From contig NZ_JAUSWW010000001.1 of the NCBI RefSeq assembly GCF_030815415.1, positions 1,922,001 through 1,986,000 of the forward strand: DNA of 64,000 nt, read 5' to 3'. A program made the translations under genes and the position numbers. This DNA comes from Streptomyces canus. GTDB taxonomy: Bacteria > Actinomycetota > Actinomycetes > Streptomycetales > Streptomycetaceae. The notes below the pieces were generated by a model that did not search any database, was not told where the DNA came from, and was given only the letters and a program-made list of their open reading frames with translations. Shown piece by piece: positions 45,362-54,770 of this stretch (position 1 is its first letter; each line of letters starts with the position of its first letter).

Positions 45362-47313
45362 CGGCCCGCCCCCGGGACGCGCTGAAGGGTCCGCGGTGCC
45401 GTCACGCCGTCGAGCGGCGCGGTCTGCGGTACGGCGGTGGCGGCGCCCTTCGTGGCGTGCGCGAACGCCGAGGCACCGCCGACGAACGGGACGCGGGCCG
45501 AGGTGCGGGACAGGTCGATCGTGAGCGTCGGGGTGGTCGACGGCGGGTCGATCAGGTCCTTGTCCGTGCCCGCGACGATCAGGGCCAGGCGGTGACCGGC
45601 GGGGACGACGTGGTCGGTGGCCGCCAGGTCGACGGTGATGGTGTACGCCTTGCCCGGGGTGAGCGGGACGCCCTTGCCGGGGTCGGCGTGGGTGCCGAGG
45701 TCGGCCCAGCCGCGGCTGACGACCGTGTAGTCGACGCCGGCCGTCTTGGCCCGGGTCTCCTTGAAGCAGGCACTGTCACCGGCGGTGCTCGCGCCCCAGC
45801 AGGTGCGGTCGGTGAGCGTGGTGATGCCCTCGCCGGCGCTCCCGTAGTCGCGGATGGTGGCGGGGCCGAGGTCCACGAGGACGGCGGAGAGGTGGGCCGT
45901 CGAGGTGGTCGGGGTGGCGGTGACGGTCACCTTCGAGGAGCCGGCCAGCCGCAGGTCCTTGGTGAGGACGCCGGTGGTGAAGCCCGCCTTCTCGGGGGTG
46001 GATGTGTCCATCCGCGCGGACCAGTCGCTCTCGCTCAGCGCCGGGTCGTCGGTGAAGGTCTCGGTGCCGCGGTCGCGGGTCAGGCCGAGGGTGCCGACGC
46101 CGGGCCGGCTTCCCTGGGCGGGGCGCAGGGTCGCGGTGCTTGTGCCGCGCGGGGGCCAGGTCTTGGAGGTGACCCACTGGTCGGGGTGGCGTTCGATGTC
46201 GGCCATCGGCTCGCGGTCGATGCCGTTGTCGTAGCCGAGGAGTTCGTGGTCGAACCAGCGGTGCAGGGTGTCGACCCACTCGGCGCGGCGGAAGTCGAAG
46301 GGGTCGACGTGGCCGGTCTGGGAGAGCCAGATCTTGCGCTCGACGCCGTGCCTGCCGAGGGCGTCCCACCACTGGCCGAGGTGGCGCATACGGACGTTGA
46401 GGTCCTGCTGGCCATGGATGGCGAAGACGCTCGCCTTCACCTTGGAGGCGTCCTTGAGGTAGTCCCGCTCGGTCCACAGCCGGGTCCAGTCGCCGGTGCG
46501 CGGGGCGCCGTCGATGAGCTTCTGCTGGACGGCGTCGCACTTGGCCTGGGCGTCGGGGCTGTTGACGTAGGTGGCCAGCCGGTCGGGGCCGGAGTCGTAG
46601 AGCGGGGCGCCCTGCTGGAAGTAGTAGTCGTACCAGGAGGAGATGGCGCTGATCGGGACGATCGTCTTGAGGCCCTTGACGCCGGTGGCGGCGACGCCGT
46701 TGGCGATGGTGCCGTCCCAGCTCTTGCCGATCATGCCGGTCCGGCCGTTGGTCCAGCCGGCCTTGGCCTTGGCGCTCCCGGTGCGGCTCGTGTAGGCGAT
46801 GGCTCGGCCGTTCAGCCAGTCGACCACCGCTTTGGCCGACAGGACGTCCGAGCGGCCGCCGACGTCGTCACAGCCGTCGGAGCGGTTGGTGCCGGCGAGG
46901 TCGACTCCGACGAAGGCGTAGCCGCGGGGCACGAAGTAATTGTCGTAGAACAGCGGCATCTGGACGACGTCGCCGTTCGCGTCGTACGTCTTGCGCTGGC
47001 TCTCGTTGCCGCGACCGCAGCAGGAGTAGTACGGGCTGGCGTCCATGACGACCGGCACCTTGCGGCCCTGCTGGGCGAGTTCGCGGGGGCGGACGATGTC
47101 GACGGCCACGCGGTCGCTCCTGCCGTCCCCGTCCCCGTCGAGTCCGGTGTCCACCCAGACGGCCTCACGGACGGCGTTCTCGTACGAGTAGACGGGTCGG
47201 CTCTCACGCGGGGCGGCCTGTGCGGCGACGGGCGTGAGGAACGTGGCCAGCAGGGCGGCGGTGGCCGCCGTCGCGAGCGTTCTCCAGATCGTGAAGGGCG
47301 TGCGTTTCGGCAT
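45358..47313 (-). CDS. Secreted Xaa-Pro dipeptidyl-peptidase (S15 family)
   Basis: A 651-residue protein from ATG 47313 with a signal peptide ([20 protein letters not shown], cleavage after AQA). The alpha/beta-hydrolase core shows [16 protein letters not shown] (Ser nucleophile), [15 protein letters not shown] (Asp) and [12 protein letters not shown] (His). The C-terminal jelly-roll domain ([34 protein letters not shown]) completes the S15/PepX layout. It removes X-Pro dipeptides from extracellular peptides. It is coupled to the M14 carboxypeptidase and divergent from the M1 aminopeptidase across a 204-bp control region. Confidence 0.92.
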   Translation of the reverse strand: MPKRTPFTIWRTLATAATAALLATFLTPVAAQAAPRESRPVYSYENAVREAVWVDTGLDGDGDGRSDRVAVDIVRPRELAQQGRKVPVVMDASPYYSCCGRGNESQRKTYDANGDVVQMPLFYDNYFVPRGYAFVGVDLAGTNRSDGCDDVGGRSDVLSAKAVVDWLNGRAIAYTSRTGSAKAKAGWTNGRTGMIGKSWDGTIANGVAATGVKGLKTIVPISAISSWYDYYFQQGAPLYDSGPDRLATYVNSPDAQAKCDAVQQKLIDGAPRTGDWTRLWTERDYLKDASKVKASVFAIHGQQDLNVRMRHLGQWWDALGRHGVERKIWLSQTGHVDPFDFRRAEWVDTLHRWFDHELLGYDNGIDREPMADIERHPDQWVTSKTWPPRGTSTATLRPAQGSRPGVGTLGLTRDRGTETFTDDPALSESDWSARMDTSTPEKAGFTTGVLTKDLRLAGSSKVTVTATPTTSTAHLSAVLVDLGPATIRDYGSAGEGITTLTDRTCWGASTAGDSACFKETRAKTAGVDYTVVSRGWADLGTHADPGKGVPLTPGKAYTITVDLAATDHVVPAGHRLALIVAGTDKDLIDPPSTTPTLTIDLSRTSARVPFVGGASAFAHATKGAATAVPQTAPLDGVTAPRTLQRVPGAGR

Positions 47314-47517
47314 GGCGCGGACGGTACAGCGGTCAACTCCCGCGCAAAAGAGGGCCGATCGGGGCGGGCGTGATGTGGCTGGAAAGGTGTGTGGGACATG
47401 ATCGCTCATGACGGCCGAATGGCGATCGTGTGACAGGGGCGGCTGTGGACACGCCTGCGCCCACAGGTGATGAATAGGCTCCGAACAGACTTCGTGACCC
47501 TACGACTTGGAGCTTTC

Positions 47518-49023
47518 GTGCACCGCAGATTCATCGCGCCCGGCGCACTGGCCGCCGCGTCCGTCCTGCTGGCGATCCCGGCGTCGGCCGCGAGCCACTC
47601 CCCCGGCGCTCCGGGCATCGGCGACCCCTACTACCCGGCCTACGGCAACGGCGGATACGACGTCTCCCACTACGACCTGCGGCTGAAGTACCAGCCGGCG
47701 ACGGACGAACTGGAGGGCACGGCAACCCTCCTGGCCCGTACCACGCAGGATCTGTCGCGCTTCAACCTGGACTTCCTGCTGGACGTCGACGAGGTGCGGG
47801 TCAACGGCGCGAAGGCGTCGTTCGCCACGTCGGGCGAGCACGAGCTGGAGATCACGCCGAAGACGCCGCTCGCGAAGGGCACGGCCGTCACCGTCGTCGT
47901 GCGCTACAGCGGGGTGCCGTCGTCGAAGCAGGCGTACGGCTTCACCAGCTGGCACCGCACCCCGGACGGCGGGGTCGGCGCCAACGAGCCCGAGGCCGCC
48001 TGGTGGTGGTTCCCCAGCAACGACCACCCGCTCGACAAGGCCACCTACGACGTGTCCGTGCTGGTGCCGGACGGCACCCAGGCCATCTCCAACGGCACGC
48101 TCCAGTCGACGAGTTCACGCCTCGGCTGGACCCGCTTCAACTGGAGGTCCAACAAGCCGCAGGCCACCTATCTGGCGACGCTGGCCGTCGGGAAGTTCGA
48201 CATCACCACGGGCCGGACCGAGAGCGGGATCCCGGTCGTCAACGCCTACAGCAAGGACCTCGGCGACAACGCCGGTGCGGCGCGGGCGAGCATCGAGCGA
48301 ACCGGAGAGGTCGCCGACTGGCTGAGCGAGTACTTCGGGCCGTACCCCTTCAACGCGCTCGGCGGGTATGTGCCGAACACGAACACCGGGTACGCGCTGG
48401 AGACGCAGACCCGGCCCTTCTACAGCCCGCGCCAGTTCGCGAACGGCTCCAACACCTCCGTGGTCGTGCACGAGCTGGCCCACCAGTGGTACGGCGACCT
48501 CGTCTCCGTCACCGGATGGAAGGACATCTGGATCAACGAGGGCTTCGCCCGGTACGCGCAGTGGCTGTGGTCCGAGCACGAGGACGAGGGCACGGCACAG
48601 GAGATCGCGGACTACGTGTACGCCTCGCACCCGGCCGACGACCCGTTCTGGACGGTGAAGCCCGGTGACCCGGGGCCGGAGAACCAGTTCGACATCGCCG
48701 TCTACGACCGGGGCGCGCTGGCCCTCCAGGCGCTGCGCAACGAGATCGGCGACGACGCCTTCTTCGCGGTCCTGAAGGGCTGGCCGCAGAAGTACGCGTA
48801 CGGCAACGCGACGGTCGCCGACTTCCGGACGTACGCCGAGGAGGTGTCGGGGCAGTCGCTGTCGGCGCTCTTCGACACGTGGCTGTTCCAGCCCTCGAAG
48901 CCGGCCGCTCCCGCGGCGGCCGACGCGTCCATCGCCAGGGCGGCCGAGGGGGGCGGGGCGGCGCCGGTGCAGCCGAAGTCGTGGAAGAAGATCGCCGCGA
49001 CGAACGACGTGCACGAGCACTGA
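47518..49023 (+). CDS. Secreted M1-family aminopeptidase
   Basis: A 501-residue protein from GTG 47518 (TTGGAG upstream) with a signal peptide (IAPGALAAASVLLAIPASAA). Catalytic motifs: VVHELAHQWYGD (HExxH) and WINEGFARYAQWL (distal zinc Glu). The usual GxMEN anchor reads GYALETQTRPF, the variant seen in secreted actinobacterial M1 enzymes. An Ala-rich C-terminal tail replaces the long helical domain of PepN, so the protein is short for the family. It probably works with the two divergent peptidases in peptide feeding. Confidence 0.91.
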   Translation: MHRRFIAPGALAAASVLLAIPASAASHSPGAPGIGDPYYPAYGNGGYDVSHYDLRLKYQPATDELEGTATLLARTTQDLSRFNLDFLLDVDEVRVNGAKASFATSGEHELEITPKTPLAKGTAVTVVVRYSGVPSSKQAYGFTSWHRTPDGGVGANEPEAAWWWFPSNDHPLDKATYDVSVLVPDGTQAISNGTLQSTSSRLGWTRFNWRSNKPQATYLATLAVGKFDITTGRTESGIPVVNAYSKDLGDNAGAARASIERTGEVADWLSEYFGPYPFNALGGYVPNTNTGYALETQTRPFYSPRQFANGSNTSVVVHELAHQWYGDLVSVTGWKDIWINEGFARYAQWLWSEHEDEGTAQEIADYVYASHPADDPFWTVKPGDPGPENQFDIAVYDRGALALQALRNEIGDDAFFAVLKGWPQKYAYGNATVADFRTYAEEVSGQSLSALFDTWLFQPSKPAAPAAADASIARAAEGGGAAPVQPKSWKKIAATNDVHEH

Positions 49024-49060
49024 TAGGGCTTGCTCCCCGAGTACGGCGGGGCGGTCCGTT

Positions 49061-49747
49061 TCATCCTTCGACTCCGGTCGAGGTGTGGGCCGCCCCGACC
49101 GGCTTGGACTCCGGCGAGCCGCGCTGGCGGAGATAGACGGACAGGATGGCCATGGACGCCACGGCGAGGAACTCGGACTGCCAGTTCTGCAGGGTCCGGC
49201 TCCAGAAGTCCGCCGAACCGACGTAGTTTCCCCAGTCGATGGGCGCCTGGAGCTGCCGGAGCTGTTCCTCGTTGTAGGCGGCGACACCGGCGATCGACTG
49301 GGACAGCCATGACAGGGCGAAGAGCGTGCCCATCACCAGACCGAGGGAGTGCGAGTAGACGTGCCGCCGGAATCCGCGCCCGCGGGCCCAGCGCGGTGAA
49401 TGCCGGTGGGCGTATCGGCCCACCTGCTGGTCCTTGTCGGACTCCGTTCCGGCTTTGTCCATTTCCTTCGATTCGGGGGAACCCCGCTGCAGGAGCCACA
49501 CGGTGGCGGTGATGTAGAGGAAGAACTGCAGATACTCGGACTGCCAGTTCTCGGTCACGTCGACGGCGAAGTCGGACGACATGAGGTATTCGCCGAATCC
49601 GACCTGGGCCAGTCCGTCGGTTGCCAGCTGGTTGTTGAACTCCGCGTGGCCCGCGATCGCCTGTCCCACGAGAGCCAGCAGGAATGCGAGGCCGAAGCCG
49701 AGGCCCAGTCCGTTGTCGCGGAGGAATCCGCGTGTTCTCGTGGTCAT
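49061..49747 (-). CDS. DUF6766-like membrane protein with internal duplication
   Basis: A 228-residue protein with two homologous halves. Each has hydrophobic segments, an acidic loop and the sequence WQSEYLQFF or WQSEFLAVA, ending LLQRGSPESK in the first half and YLRQRGSPESK in the second. The halves are joined by a basic linker (RHSPRWARGRGFRR). About four membrane helices are expected. It matches the DUF6766 pattern as I recall it; function unknown. Its ATG overlaps the stop of the upstream 27-codon gene (ATGA). It ends 37 bp from the convergent M1 stop. Confidence 0.8.
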   Translation of the reverse strand: MTTRTRGFLRDNGLGLGFGLAFLLALVGQAIAGHAEFNNQLATDGLAQVGFGEYLMSSDFAVDVTENWQSEYLQFFLYITATVWLLQRGSPESKEMDKAGTESDKDQQVGRYAHRHSPRWARGRGFRRHVYSHSLGLVMGTLFALSWLSQSIAGVAAYNEEQLRQLQAPIDWGNYVGSADFWSRTLQNWQSEFLAVASMAILSVYLRQRGSPESKPVGAAHTSTGVEG

Positions 49748-49827
49748 CGGTTCATCAGCCCCACCGCGCTGAAATAGACGAGGCCGCCGAGGACGAGGAC
49801 CAGACAGAGGGTGAACATGATCCGCAT
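49744..49827 (-). CDS. 27-residue single-helix membrane peptide
   Basis: ATG 49827, preceded by GGGAGGCTGAGGG, opens 27 codons: RIMFTLCLVLVLGGLVYFSA then VGLMNR. The peptide is a single membrane helix with a basic residue at each end. Its TGA overlaps the DUF6766-like ATG, and its start lies 6 bp after the lipoprotein gene stop, so it is well placed in a coupled operon. It may be an accessory subunit like KdpF, but nothing identifies a partner beyond position. Confidence 0.55.
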   Translation of the reverse strand: MRIMFTLCLVLVLGGLVYFSAVGLMNR

Positions 49828-49833
49828 ACGCCC

Positions 49834-50247
49834 TCAGCCTCCCTGGAGCGTGCACTGGTAGGGCCGGCCCGGGCGGGGGACGCATCCGGCGGCGACGACT
49901 TTCCAGCCGTCCGCGAACCGCGACAGGAACAGCGTGTCCGACGCGAGCACGACGCGGGCCTGTCTGCCGTAGACGTCCGTGGCGCGGATCTCGCCGCCGA
50001 GGGGTATGTCCTGGGCGGCGATCGCCTTCTCGCAATCCGCTTTCTCGGATTCCTCCAATGCGGCCCGGGTCTCCGGTGCGAGTGCCCCGCACAGACCTTC
50101 GGCGTCGTCGGAGCTGAGCAGACGCTCGAATCCGGTCGCTGCGGCGGAGGCCGCCGAGTCCCGCTGCCCGGCACTGTCACAAGCGCCGAGAACCAGTCCG
50201 CAGAGGGACAGGATCATCAGCGTGCCGAGGCGGCGCACCTTTCTCAC
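49834..50247 (-). CDS. Small putative lipoprotein (137 aa)
   Basis: From GTG 50247 a type II signal peptide (RRLGTLMILSLCGLVLGAC, lipobox LGAC) leads to a 115-residue exported domain with SSDDAEGLCGALAPETRAAL, and Cys residues at DCEKAI, AGCVPR and YQCTLQ. The fold resembles small NTF2-like lipoproteins of actinomycetes. No function is known. The GTG overlaps the stop of the kinase gene, so translation is coupled. Confidence 0.75.
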   Translation of the reverse strand: MRKVRRLGTLMILSLCGLVLGACDSAGQRDSAASAAATGFERLLSSDDAEGLCGALAPETRAALEESEKADCEKAIAAQDIPLGGEIRATDVYGRQARVVLASDTLFLSRFADGWKVVAAGCVPRPGRPYQCTLQGG

Positions 50248-51179
50248 ACGGTCCGGGTACCCGATTCCTCCGGGGGCAAAAAACCGGCCACACGGGCGTG
50301 GAGTGCGTCCCGGTCGATCGCGTCCGTCTCCGTCGAGGGCACCGTGCAGGCGTGGGCGCCGGCGACCGCGCCGTACAGGGCGCACCGGTGCGGGGGCTCG
50401 CCGGACAGCCTGCCGTACAGGAACGCGGCCGCGAAGGCGTCGCCCGCTCCGTTGGAGTCCACGACCGGGGCGGCCGGTGTGACCGCGGGGATCCGGGTCA
50501 GCTCGTCGTCGGCCAGCAGATACGCGCCCTCGGCGCCCGCGGTGGCGACGACGACCTCGGCGCGGCCGCGTTCGACGATGCGGCGCATGGTGCGCTCGGG
50601 GTCGGTCAGGGCGGTGGCGGACAGGAAGACCACGTCGGCCGTGTGCGCGAACGGCTCGTGGTACGGGTTCTCGCCGTCCCAGTCGTGCAGGTCGGTCGAG
50701 ATGCTCACGCCGCAGTCGCGCAGTGCGGGCAGGGCGTGGGCGCAGGGCTGGGTGATCGACACATGTGCGTGCCGACTGGCCGTGGCGAGTTCCCGGACGG
50801 TCGGCTCCGGCAGTCGGTCGTCGGGGTGGCCGCGGCTGGTGTCGTACAGGGACAGCCGACGGCCGTCGGGGCTGACGAGGTTGACCGCGCGCTTGGTGCC
50901 GGCCGGCTGCGGGACGGCGGTGAGGGCGATGCCCTTGTCGCGGTGCAGGGCGCGGACGAGGTCGCCCTCGGGGTCGTCGCCGAGCATGTCCATGTGGTGA
51001 GTGCGCAGGCCGAGCGAGCCGAGAGCGACAGCGACGAAGTCCCCGGTCTGGCCCGCGCGGGTGCGGATCCCGGAGTCGATCATGTAGCTGTCGGCGTACG
51101 GCAACGGCAGCTGCGGCACGTACACGATGGTGTCGACGCCCGCGCCGCCCAGTACCAGCACGTCGGTGTCCCTGCTCAA
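50244..51179 (-). CDS. PfkB-family carbohydrate kinase
   Basis: A 311-residue ribokinase-like protein from TTG 51179 behind GGAGGG. It has the N-terminal signature VLVLGGAGVDTIVYVPQLP, the region SGIRTRAGQTGDFVAVALGSLG, and the C-terminal motif VVDSNGAGDAFAAAFLYGRL (anion hole and catalytic Asp). The substrate is a sugar or nucleoside that cannot be named. Its TTG overlaps the macro-domain stop, a tight coupling that hints at ribose released from ADP-ribose derivatives as one possible substrate; this is inference. Confidence 0.88.
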   Translation of the reverse strand: MSRDTDVLVLGGAGVDTIVYVPQLPLPYADSYMIDSGIRTRAGQTGDFVAVALGSLGLRTHHMDMLGDDPEGDLVRALHRDKGIALTAVPQPAGTKRAVNLVSPDGRRLSLYDTSRGHPDDRLPEPTVRELATASRHAHVSITQPCAHALPALRDCGVSISTDLHDWDGENPYHEPFAHTADVVFLSATALTDPERTMRRIVERGRAEVVVATAGAEGAYLLADDELTRIPAVTPAAPVVDSNGAGDAFAAAFLYGRLSGEPPHRCALYGAVAGAHACTVPSTETDAIDRDALHARVAGFLPPEESGTRTV

Positions 51180-51664
51180 CCCCGGCCCTCCCCATGGTCG
51201 TAGACCGTGACCGCGATCCCCCTCCCGACCAGCCGCTCCCCGATGAGCGGCTCGACCCGGGACCACTTCCCTCCGGCCAGTCCGCACCCTATCCGCGGCA
51301 TGTGCACGGAGGCGCCGAGTTCTGTGGCCTTCCCCGCGAGCTTCTCCAGCGCCGCGTCGATCGCCTCGTAGCGCACCGGCACGCCCTTGCTGCCGGTGCG
51401 TGTCCCGCGCTGCCCGACCATGTTGGCCACCCACACATACGGCTCCACCTGCACGAACTGGACGGCGCCCAGGCCGAAGTCGTTCGACGCGCGGTCGCGG
51501 TGCCAGGCGCGGTACGCCTTCTCCGGCGCCGGCCAGCGCCGCGACAGCGCGAGCACGAAGCCCTTTCCCCATCCCCCGATGCCGTTGCAGACATGGGCGA
51601 TCACCTTGACGCCCTTCACCGACGGTGCGGTGGCGTCACCCCGGACATAAGTGATCTCCGACAT
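51176..51664 (-). CDS. Macro domain-containing protein
   Basis: A 162-residue stand-alone macro domain. It opens SEITYVRGDATAP and contains IAHVCNGIGGWGKGFVLALS, the ADP-ribose binding segment, and MPRIGCGLAGGKWSRVEPLI, the phosphate loop. Such proteins bind or hydrolyse ADP-ribose derivatives, for example removing ADP-ribose from proteins or DNA, or processing ADP-ribose-1''-phosphate. It is the first gene of a five-gene coupled operon. Confidence 0.9.
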   Translation of the reverse strand: MSEITYVRGDATAPSVKGVKVIAHVCNGIGGWGKGFVLALSRRWPAPEKAYRAWHRDRASNDFGLGAVQFVQVEPYVWVANMVGQRGTRTGSKGVPVRYEAIDAALEKLAGKATELGASVHMPRIGCGLAGGKWSRVEPLIGERLVGRGIAVTVYDHGEGRG

Positions 51665-51704
51665 GACGCCACCGTAGGCGCTGCCACTGACAGTGGGCTC
51701 GGCG

Positions 51705-52735
51705 TTATTCGCCGAGGTCGGACAGCTCTCGGTTCTCGGTCTTCGTCGACCGGTGGCGGATGGCGTACCAGCCGGTGATCAGCATCGCGGCGATCGCGGG
51801 GATCAGGAGCAGGGTCTTGCGGCCGACTTCGGGGTCGTTCGCCATCATGCCGAGGCAGGCCAGGAGGAAGGCGATCGTGGTGAGCTCCGTGGCCGGGCTG
51901 CCGGGGAGGCGGAAGGTGGGGCGGGTGAGCCGGCCGGCCCTGGCGCGGCGGACGAAGGCCAGGTGGCAGACCATGATGATCACCCAGGTCGAGATGACGC
52001 CCAGGGAGGCCACGTTGAGCACGATCTCGAAGGCCTGGCTCGGCATGAGGTAGTTCAGGCCGACGCCGAGGACGCAGACCGCGCAGGTGAGCAGGATGCC
52101 GCCGTAGGGGACCTGGCTGCGGTTCATCCTCGCCGTGAACTTCGGGGCCGAGCCGGCCATGGCCATCGAGCGCAGGATGCGGCCGGTGGAGTAGAGGCCC
52201 GAGTTCAGCGAGGACATCGCCGCCGTCAGGACCACCAGGTTCATCACGTCGCCCGCCGCTGGGACGCCGATCTTCGACAGGACCGTGACGAAGGGGCTCT
52301 CGTCGCCCGAGTAGGCCGAGCCCGGCAGCAACAGGGCCAGAAGGACGACCGAGCCGACGTAGAACAGGCCCACCCGCCACATGATCGAGTTCACCGCGCG
52401 CGGGACGACCTTCTCCGGCTCGGCGGTCTCGCCCGCGGCGACGCCGACCAGCTCCAGGGCGGCGTACGCGAAGATCACGCCCTGCATGACGAGGACGACG
52501 GGCATCAGGCCGTGCGGGAAGGCACCGCCGTTGTCGCTGATCACGCCCGGGCCCGGGATGTGGCCGCCGACCTCGTGCCGGGTGGCGAGCAGGAAGATGC
52601 CGACGCACATGAAGGCGACCAGCGTGGCCACCTTGATGATCGCGAACCAGAACTCCATCTCGCCGAAGATCTTCACCGAGATCAGGTTCACGGCGAGGTC
52701 CACGGCCAGAGCGATCAGGGCGAGCGCCCACTGGG
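51705..52735 (-). pseudogene. 5'-truncated amino acid permease (APC superfamily)
   Basis: The frame encodes only the last two thirds of an APC amino acid permease of the LysP/GabP/CycA type. Homology begins at HPQWALALIALAVDLAVNLI and runs through MQGVIFAYAALELVGVAAGE, MSSLNSGLYSTGRIL and a normal C-terminus. Full-length relatives have about 460-480 residues; some 130 residues with the first four helices and the substrate-binding start are missing. Upstream of 52735 the sequence is unrelated. Some in-frame starts exist (reading on to 52832), but the product would lack essential helices. Confidence 0.8.
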
Positions 52736-53032
52736 GATGTCGGCGAACAGGCTCCGGATCAGATTGGCGGATAGTAACGCTCTTGTGGCAGAGTGTCACA
52801 CGCACGCCCGGCGCCCAGGCGACGTCAGGCACCCTCCTCGGTCAGGCCTCGCAGCACAACCGACCAGCGTCCGGAGGGACGTGCCACGCGGGCTGGCGGC
52901 TCCGTCGTTCGCAGCACCAGGGCGCGAAGACGATTGGCTTACTCCCTGGGCAGCGCCCAGGCCCACCGAGCCAGTCAGAGACGCTCCAGTAGTGCGTGTA
53001 GAACGCGCATGCTTGAGGGCCCGAGGGCCCAT

Positions 53033-53083
53033 GATGTGGCCGGGACCCCACCCCGTCAGTAGGTGGGGGGTCCCGGCCACATC
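53033..53083. terminator. Long hairpin in the junction region
   Basis: A perfect 17-bp stem (53033-53049, GATGTGGCCGGGACCCC, with 53067-53083) plus further ACC/GGT pairing in the loop. It may be the terminator of a gene that has been lost, or part of a mobile element end; no adjacent intact gene explains it. Confidence 0.55.
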
Positions 53084-53304
53084 AAGCACGAACGGCGGGC
53101 TGCGCGGCGTCCTTGCTCACGAGTGGTACCGCTCTCTGGTGCGCCCGAGCAGGTCGCGCTCGGATGTCCGGACGTACGTACGGCCCGTGCCCTCGGGTGG
53201 ACGCACAGACCGAGGGGCCGCCTTCGCCGCCGTGCACCGGTCACGCGGTGGCGGACCTCACACAGCGGGGGATCTCGCATGATCGACAGTGGTGTTCGCG
53301 AGGT

Positions 53305-53332
53305 TTCACAGCACTGGTGAGACAGCGATACT
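53305..53332 (+). promoter_or_regulatory. Promoter of the MerR gene, probably leaderless
   Basis: TTCACA (53305) and GATACT (53327) are 16 bp apart, and the ATG at 53340 is 8 bp past the -10 box, so transcription probably starts at or next to the start codon. No SD is seen, which agrees with a leaderless mRNA. Confidence 0.5.
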
Positions 53333-53339
53333 GCTGCAC

Positions 53340-54065
53340 ATGACGACCGAACCCACCGAGATCGACGCGACCGACCTCACGATCGACGAGCTGGCCGCGC
53401 GGGCGGGCGTCACGGTCCGCACGGTCCGCTTCTACGGCACAAAGGGGCTGCTGCCGCCGCCGGTGATCGGTCCGCGGCGGGTGGGGCACTACGGGCAGGA
53501 GCACCTCTCCCGGCTCGCGCTGATCGAGGAGCTCCAGCACCAGGGGATGACGCTGGCGGCGATCGAGCGGTATCTGCGGCAGCTGCCGCCGGGCCTGAGC
53601 CCGCACGACCTCGCGATCCACCGTGCGGTCGTGGCCTCCTGGGCGCCGGACACGGCGCAGAGCGCCACACGCGCGGAGCTGGAGCAGCGGGCGGGGCGGT
53701 CGCTCACCGACGCGGACGTGGAGCGGCTGGCCGCGATGAACGTCGTACGGGCGGACGGCGACGGCTACCACTTCGACTCGGGGCTGCTGCGGCTCGGCGT
53801 CCAACTGCTCGACGTACCGCTGTCCTTGGAGTCGATCCTCGCGGCGCGCGGCGTACTCGTCGAGCATGCGCGGGCCGCGGCGCACGAGTTGGCGGAGCTG
53901 TTCCGGGGCGAGGTGTCGGAGCGGGACACGCAGGACGTGAGGTCGCTGTCCGCCCATATGCATCCGATCGTGGTGCAGGCGCTGCTGACCACCTTCCAGC
54001 GGTCGTTGCGGGAGGAGCTCAGCGAATGGGTTCCGCCCTCGTCCGGTCCCTCACAAGTAGGCTGA
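53340..54065 (+). CDS. MerR-family transcriptional regulator
   Basis: A 241-residue protein from ATG 53340. The winged HTH is at residues 12-60: LTIDELAARAGVTVRTVRFY, then KGLLPPPVIGPRRVGHYGQEHLSRLALI, followed by a dimerisation helix (LQHQGMTLAAIERYL). The long C-terminal part (about 150 residues) is helical and without Cys clusters, so metal sensing is unlikely; it probably binds an organic effector. It is convergent with, and overlaps by 15 bp, the broken SDR gene that it may once have regulated from a divergent copy. Confidence 0.88.
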   Translation: MTTEPTEIDATDLTIDELAARAGVTVRTVRFYGTKGLLPPPVIGPRRVGHYGQEHLSRLALIEELQHQGMTLAAIERYLRQLPPGLSPHDLAIHRAVVASWAPDTAQSATRAELEQRAGRSLTDADVERLAAMNVVRADGDGYHFDSGLLRLGVQLLDVPLSLESILAARGVLVEHARAAAHELAELFRGEVSERDTQDVRSLSAHMHPIVVQALLTTFQRSLREELSEWVPPSSGPSQVG

Positions 54066-54640
54066 TCCTCCTGACACGTTGAGGGTCTGCCCGGTCAGGA
54101 AGCCGCTGCCCTCGTCGACCACACACAGCAGCGTCGAGACCAGGTCGGCGAGCTCCTGGGTGCGGGTGACGGCCTGCCGGCCGCGCACGAACGCGAAGCC
54201 GCCGTCCGCGCCGACCGTCCGTTCGGCGGTGGCGGTGCGGACCATGGTGGGCGCGATGGCGTTGACGGTGATCCCGTAGGGGGCGAGCGCGGCGGCGAGC
54301 GCGGACGATACGGCCCCACCCGGCCGCCTTCAGATAGGGCAGCGCGGCCTGCGTCACCAGGAACGGGGCCTCCAGGTTGACGCGCAGGACGCGCCGCCAC
54401 TCCTCGGCGGTCGTCTCCTCGAAGGGCTTCGACGGGTAGACGCCGGCGTTGTCGACGACGACGTGCAGGGTGCCGAACCGGTCGATGACACGCTCCGGTT
54501 CGGCCCGTACGGCCTCCTCGTCGGTGACGTCTCCGACCAGTTCCACATAGTCGAGGATCCGGCCCGCGGTCTGTGGCTGCGGAACGAGATCGAGCCCCGC
54601 GACCCGGTAACCGCGCCCTGCCGGCGCGACGGCGAACTCC
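54051..54640 (-). pseudogene. Broken short-chain dehydrogenase/reductase
   Basis: Pieces of one SDR occur in order but in different frames. First come YRVAGLDLVPQPQTAGRILD and VVVDNAGVYPSKPFEETTAE, then LPYLKAAGWGRIV. The sequence then jumps, in another frame, to SSALAAALAPYGITVNAIAP, TMVRTATAERTVGADGGF and FLTGQTLNVSGGSAYL (stop at 54051). About 25-30 residues that would contain the catalytic Tyr-x-x-x-Lys are missing at the break (about 54310), and the N-terminal TGxxxGIG motif is degraded. The gene cannot make an active enzyme. Confidence 0.8.
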
Positions 54641-54770
54641 TGCCCGAGGCCTTGGCGGTGGCGGTGCAGCAGGGGGCGTCGACGTCCCGTTGGTCGGCGG
54701 ATGTGGCCCAGGCCGGACGGCGGTCAACCCCGCTCTTGAGGCGCGGCGGTGGGACGGATCTGCCGACCGC

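Larger units (their letters stand above)
52736..53339. other. Junction region without a recognisable gene
   Basis: About 600 bp between the truncated permease and the MerR gene. Several open frames exist, but none has a recognisable product or convincing start. The stretch contains one large hairpin (listed separately) and the direct repeat GGGCCCGAGGGCCC near 53017. It probably marks a deletion or insertion scar that removed the permease 5' end. Confidence 0.55.

Noticed and set aside
52736..53339. Small genes or a tRNA/attachment site in the junction region
   Set aside because: No frame has a convincing SD with recognisable product, no cloverleaf was found, and I see no direct repeats that would mark an integrated element.
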